From Streptomyces sp. AC550_RSS872 (GTDB taxonomy: Bacteria; Actinomycetota; Actinomycetes; Streptomycetales; Streptomycetaceae): a stretch of 58,755 bases of DNA. Below the pieces are notes generated by a model. That model was not told the origin of the DNA. It saw nothing but the letters and a program-made list of their open reading frames with translations, and made no database searches. The DNA lies in NCBI RefSeq assembly GCF_019049285.1, contig NZ_JAGMUL010000196.1:1-58755 (forward strand). The letters run 5' to 3'. Positions 56,536 to 58,755 of this stretch are shown piece by piece (position 1 is the stretch's first letter; every line of letters starts with the position of its first letter). A program made the translations under genes and the position numbers.

Positions 56536-56784
56536 GCGTCAGCACAACGTCCTCCGTTGATCCGGGCCTTGAGCCCTCAAAGAAGACTGACGTGTGCTGA
56601 CGCTCGCCGTCGGCGACGAGAGCCAATTCTTGATCACCGATGATGATCGTGGTCCAAGCCCCCTGCGGGGATCACCTCCCACGTGCTCGGGAGCCACCAG
56701 CTCCAGTCCAGACCGAGGGCCCCGCAGGTCGCTGGGGTCATGAACGGCTAATCGGATGTCGGGCCGCCGAGCCCTTCCATTAGG
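56536..56784 (+). ncRNA. predicted IS110 bridge RNA (target loop and donor loop)
   Basis: Target loop: a 15-bp stem with one bulge (GCGTCAGCACAACGTC at 56536-56551 with GACGTGTGCTGACGC at 56589-56603) encloses an internal loop capped by GGGC-CTTGA-GCCC. Its 5' side holds TTGATC (56557-56562), identical to the target left of and including the core C. Its 3' side holds AAGAAGA (56580-56586), complementary to TCTTCTT across the core to the right. Donor loop: ATCGGATGTC (56751-56760) is identical to the element's right end at 58105-58114. A GGGC-CGCCGA-GCCC hairpin follows. CCATTAG (56777-56783) is complementary to the left end CTAATGG at 56483. The 3' limit of the RNA is not determined. Confidence 0.75.
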
Positions 56785-56840
56785 GAGACGCATGCCCTGC
56801 ACGGCTGTGACCAGGAAGAACACAGGTCTGATGAGGAAGC

Positions 56841-58092
56841 GTGAGGCGAGTGAGAGCATTCTGCGGCATCGACTGGGCCAGCGATCATCACGACATAGCC
56901 GTCGTCGACGAGACAGGCTCGCTGCTGGCCCGGGCTCGTATCGATGACACCACGGAAGGGCTCGACCAGCTGCTTCGGATGCTCGCCGAGCACGGCGATA
57001 CCCCGCAGGATCCCCTCCCGGTAGCCATCGAGACCTCCCGCGGCCTTCTGGTCGCCTGTCTGCGAGCAACCGGCCGCCCCGTCTACGCCATTAATCCGAT
57101 GGCTGCGGCCCGCTACCGGGACCGGCACACCGTCTCCCGCAAGAAGTCCGACCACCTGGACGCCATGGTGCTGGCGAACATCCTCCGAACCGATGCCGCA
57201 GTCCCAGCGCAAACTTCCCGCCGACTCCGAACTGGCCCAGGCCGTCGGGGTACTCGCCCGCGCCCAGCAGGACGCCGTCTGGGACCGAACCCAGGCCGGC
57301 AACAAGCTGACCTCCCACCTGCGCGAGCACTTCCCCAGCTATCTGGCCGCCGTCGGTCACCGACGTGAGGGCATCTTTCACCCCATAGCCCGCGCTCTCC
57401 TGGCCTCCGCCCCCACCCCTCGCCAGGCGGCCAAGCTCACCCGAGCCCAGCTGCGAGCCCTGCTGAAGAAGGCCGGCCGCAAGAACACCATCGACAGGGA
57501 GGTCGAGCGTCTGCACACCGCGCTCCGCGTGCCGCAGATGCGGCATCTCCCCTTGGTCGAGGAGGCCATGGGACGGCAGGCGCTCGCGCTGCTTCGGCAG
57601 CTGGAGGCCGCGTGCACAAGTGCCGATGATCTCGCCGAAGCCACAGTGCAGGCGTTCGAGGCTCATGCCGACGCGGAAATCATCACCAGCTTTCCCGGGC
57701 TGGGTCCGCTCAGCGGAGCCCGCGTCCTGGCCGAGATCGGCGACGACCGGGCCCGGTTCGCCGACGCCAGAGGTCTGAAGGCGTACGCGGGATCCGCACC
57801 CGTCACCAGGGCCTCCGGCAAGAGCGTGTCCGTCGCGGCCCGCAGGGTCAAGAACCAGAGACTGGCCGGCGTCGGCTACATGTAGGCCTTCTCAGCGATG
57901 GCCCACTCAGCAGGCGCAAGGGCCCACTACGACCGCCGACGTGAAGCCGGAGACCGCCACACAGCCGCCCAGAGAAACCTCTTCAACCGGATGATCGGCT
58001 GTCTTCATCACTGCCTGACGCACCGCGTTCCGTTCAACGAGGCCGTGGCCTTCCCGACTACGGCAGAAACCGACCTGGCCCTGGCTGCTTGA
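56841..58092 (+). pseudogene. IS110-family transposase (DEDD), frameshift and amber codon
   Basis: RuvC-like DEDD recombinase. The first part from GTG 56841 has FCGIDWASDHHDIAVVDETG, VAIETSRGLL and RKKSDHLDAMVLANILRTDA. A frame change near 57205 leads into KLPADSELAQAVGVLARAQQ. The C-terminal IS116/IS110/IS902 domain follows (ITSFPGLGPLSGARVLAEIG, LKAYAGSAPVTRASGKS). At 57883 a TAG replaces the expected TGG (GYM-W-AF), and the frame continues in phase through GARAHYDRRREAGDRH to a TGA at 58092. Both lesions look like simple point changes, so the element was probably active recently. Confidence 0.88.
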
Positions 58093-58115
58093 CACGTTCT
58101 TCGCATCGGATGTCT

Positions 58116-58515
58116 TCTTGCCGGCGTCGATGCCCTGACTGCTCTCGGCCACGTTCGCCGAGGTCTTGACACTTTGCGCGTCGATCACGGCCGCGGTGGG
58201 CTCCGCACTGCGGCCCTGCGCGCGACGGGTCTTGTCTCGTAACAGGTCGTGGACCTGCTGGGTCGTGCCGTCGGCTTCCCACTTCGCGTAGTAGTCGTAG
58301 ACAGTCTTGAAGGGCGGGAAGTCGTGCGGCAGGTACTCCCACGGAATCCCGGTCCGGTTGACGTAGAGGATCGCGTTGACGATCTCCCGCAGATCGTGCA
58401 CCCGGGCCGTCGTGCCCGGCCCGGTCCGTCTCGCCCGCCAGGCAGTGAAGACCGGCTCGATCAGAGCCCACCGGGCATCAGAGACATCACTGCGGTAAGG
58501 ACGACGCACGCTCAC
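58116..58515 (-). pseudogene. IS5-family transposase, 5' half (interrupted by IS110)
   Basis: Starts at GTG 58515 (or 58509) with RRPYRSDVSDARWALIEPVF. It has NAILYVNRTGIPWEYLPHDF and AVIDAQSVKTSANVAESSQG and ends GIDAGKK at the IS110 border. The remaining reading frame is found at 56482 downwards. Confidence 0.87.
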
Positions 58516-58588
58516 GCCCGTCCTACTGAGTTTCAAAGCGTGGTGTCGGTATGGGCTGACGGTCCATGATCTGCGGTATGCCGACTGC

Positions 58589-58755
58589 ATGAGGTATGCG
58601 CAAGGGGGCGGGCTGACCGACGAACGGCGAGCCTTCCGCGAGAAGTTGAGGATGGGGGCGGCCGAGCGGTTCTCCCAGGGCGACGAGAACGCGGTCATCG
58701 CGCACGACCTGCGGGTCAGCGTCCGGTCGGTACAGCGCTGGCGCAAGGCTTGGTC
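58589..58755 (+). CDS. IS630-family transposase, N-terminus (runs off the window)
   Basis: MRYAQGGGLTDERRAFREKL, then GAAERFSQGDENAVIAHDLR, then VSVRSVQRWRKAW is the helix-turn-helix start of an IS630 transposase. The frame is open to the last base of the window, so the gene continues beyond it. ATG 58589 is the start used by this family. Confidence 0.8.
   Translation, partial: MRYAQGGGLTDERRAFREKLRMGAAERFSQGDENAVIAHDLRVSVRSVQRWRKAW

Larger units (their letters stand above)
56485..58115 (+). mobile_element. IS110-family insertion sequence nested in an IS5 transposase gene
   Basis: About 1.63 kb, bounded by a CT dinucleotide at both ends (56483-56484 and 58114-58115). Removing the DNA between the two CTs restores GATCTTCTTGCC and with it an open IS5 transposase frame, which fixes the borders almost exactly. 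The element has a 350-bp 5' non-coding region, as IS110-group elements do, and a transposase gene with a frameshift and an amber codon. Confidence 0.9.

Noticed and set aside
1..58755. tRNA, rRNA, CRISPR array or replication origin
   Set aside because: No TpsiC/anticodon arm pattern, no rRNA-like conserved stretch, no regularly spaced repeats and no iteron or DnaA-box cluster were found on either strand.

Overview
The window is high-G+C actinobacterial DNA, most likely from a Streptomyces accessory or chromosome-arm region. Support: GC-rich third codon positions, frequent GTG/TTG starts, GGAG-type ribosome sites, DUF4394/DUF6114/DUF6230/DUF1348 and PucR genes, and many insertion-sequence remnants typical of that genus. 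I found no rRNA, tRNA or CRISPR array.

Layout. 0.6-2.1 kb: an intact-looking IS256-family element abutted on both sides by a 30-bp direct repeat, next to a decayed zinc-ribbon gene. 2.1-5.3 kb: remnant of an alpha-glucoside uptake operon (GH13 glucosidase with a frameshift, one intact and one 5'-truncated permease). 5.8-10.6 kb: an asparagine/isoaspartyl module with two unrelated amidohydrolases, an NhaC-type antiporter and a GntR repressor with visible palindromes. 11.2-13.7 kb: PucR-type regulator divergent from a secreted DUF4394 protein. 13.9-16.4 kb: a decayed unknown gene and an IS5 element. 17-19.9 kb: a membrane protein/TIM-barrel pair and a phosphotransferase. 19.9-25.3 kb: an IS graveyard (ISL3, IS630, IS5) containing a wrecked patatin gene; the IS5 transposase carries an A AAA AAG slippery site.

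25.6-42.1 kb: ten co-oriented minus-strand genes forming what I read as a biosynthetic locus. Its core is a 2494-residue iterative type I PKS (KS-AT-DH-CMeT-psiKR-ER-KR-ACP, no thioesterase), followed with ATGA overlap by a cyclopropane-fatty-acid-synthase-like methyltransferase and preceded by a stand-alone thioester-reductase-like SDR and two membrane proteins (DUF6114, DUF6230). Upstream lies a five-gene operon (EF-hand protein, zinc alcohol dehydrogenase, FAD oxidoreductase, SAM methyltransferase, GNAT-like protein). The inferred logic is a highly reduced, possibly methyl-branched chain, released reductively and then alkylated or cyclopropanated.

42.7-45.8 kb: OhrR/MarR-type regulator divergent from tandem esterase paralogues (one cytosolic, one secreted), ending in a 19-bp perfect hairpin. 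46.1-48.3 kb: a cyn locus (LysR, beta-carbonic anhydrase, cyanase). 48.5-50.2 kb: a frameshifted ThDP enzyme. 50.3-51 kb: MFS and IS5 debris. 51.1-56.2 kb: two DUF1348 paralogues, a PNPOx-like protein, a decayed AhpD-like gene and a TetR regulator, with a shared GARAAC-N4-GTTCTC motif before tetR and the second DUF1348 gene; an ISL3 copy now lies between these two. 56.3-58.5 kb: an IS110-family element nested exactly inside an IS5 transposase gene. Its 5' non-coding region shows a readable two-loop bridge RNA whose guides match both the element's own ends and the actual insertion site. The window ends inside an IS630 transposase.

The two observations I consider most worth following are the IS110 bridge RNA with its solved insertion site, and the reductively released PKS locus.
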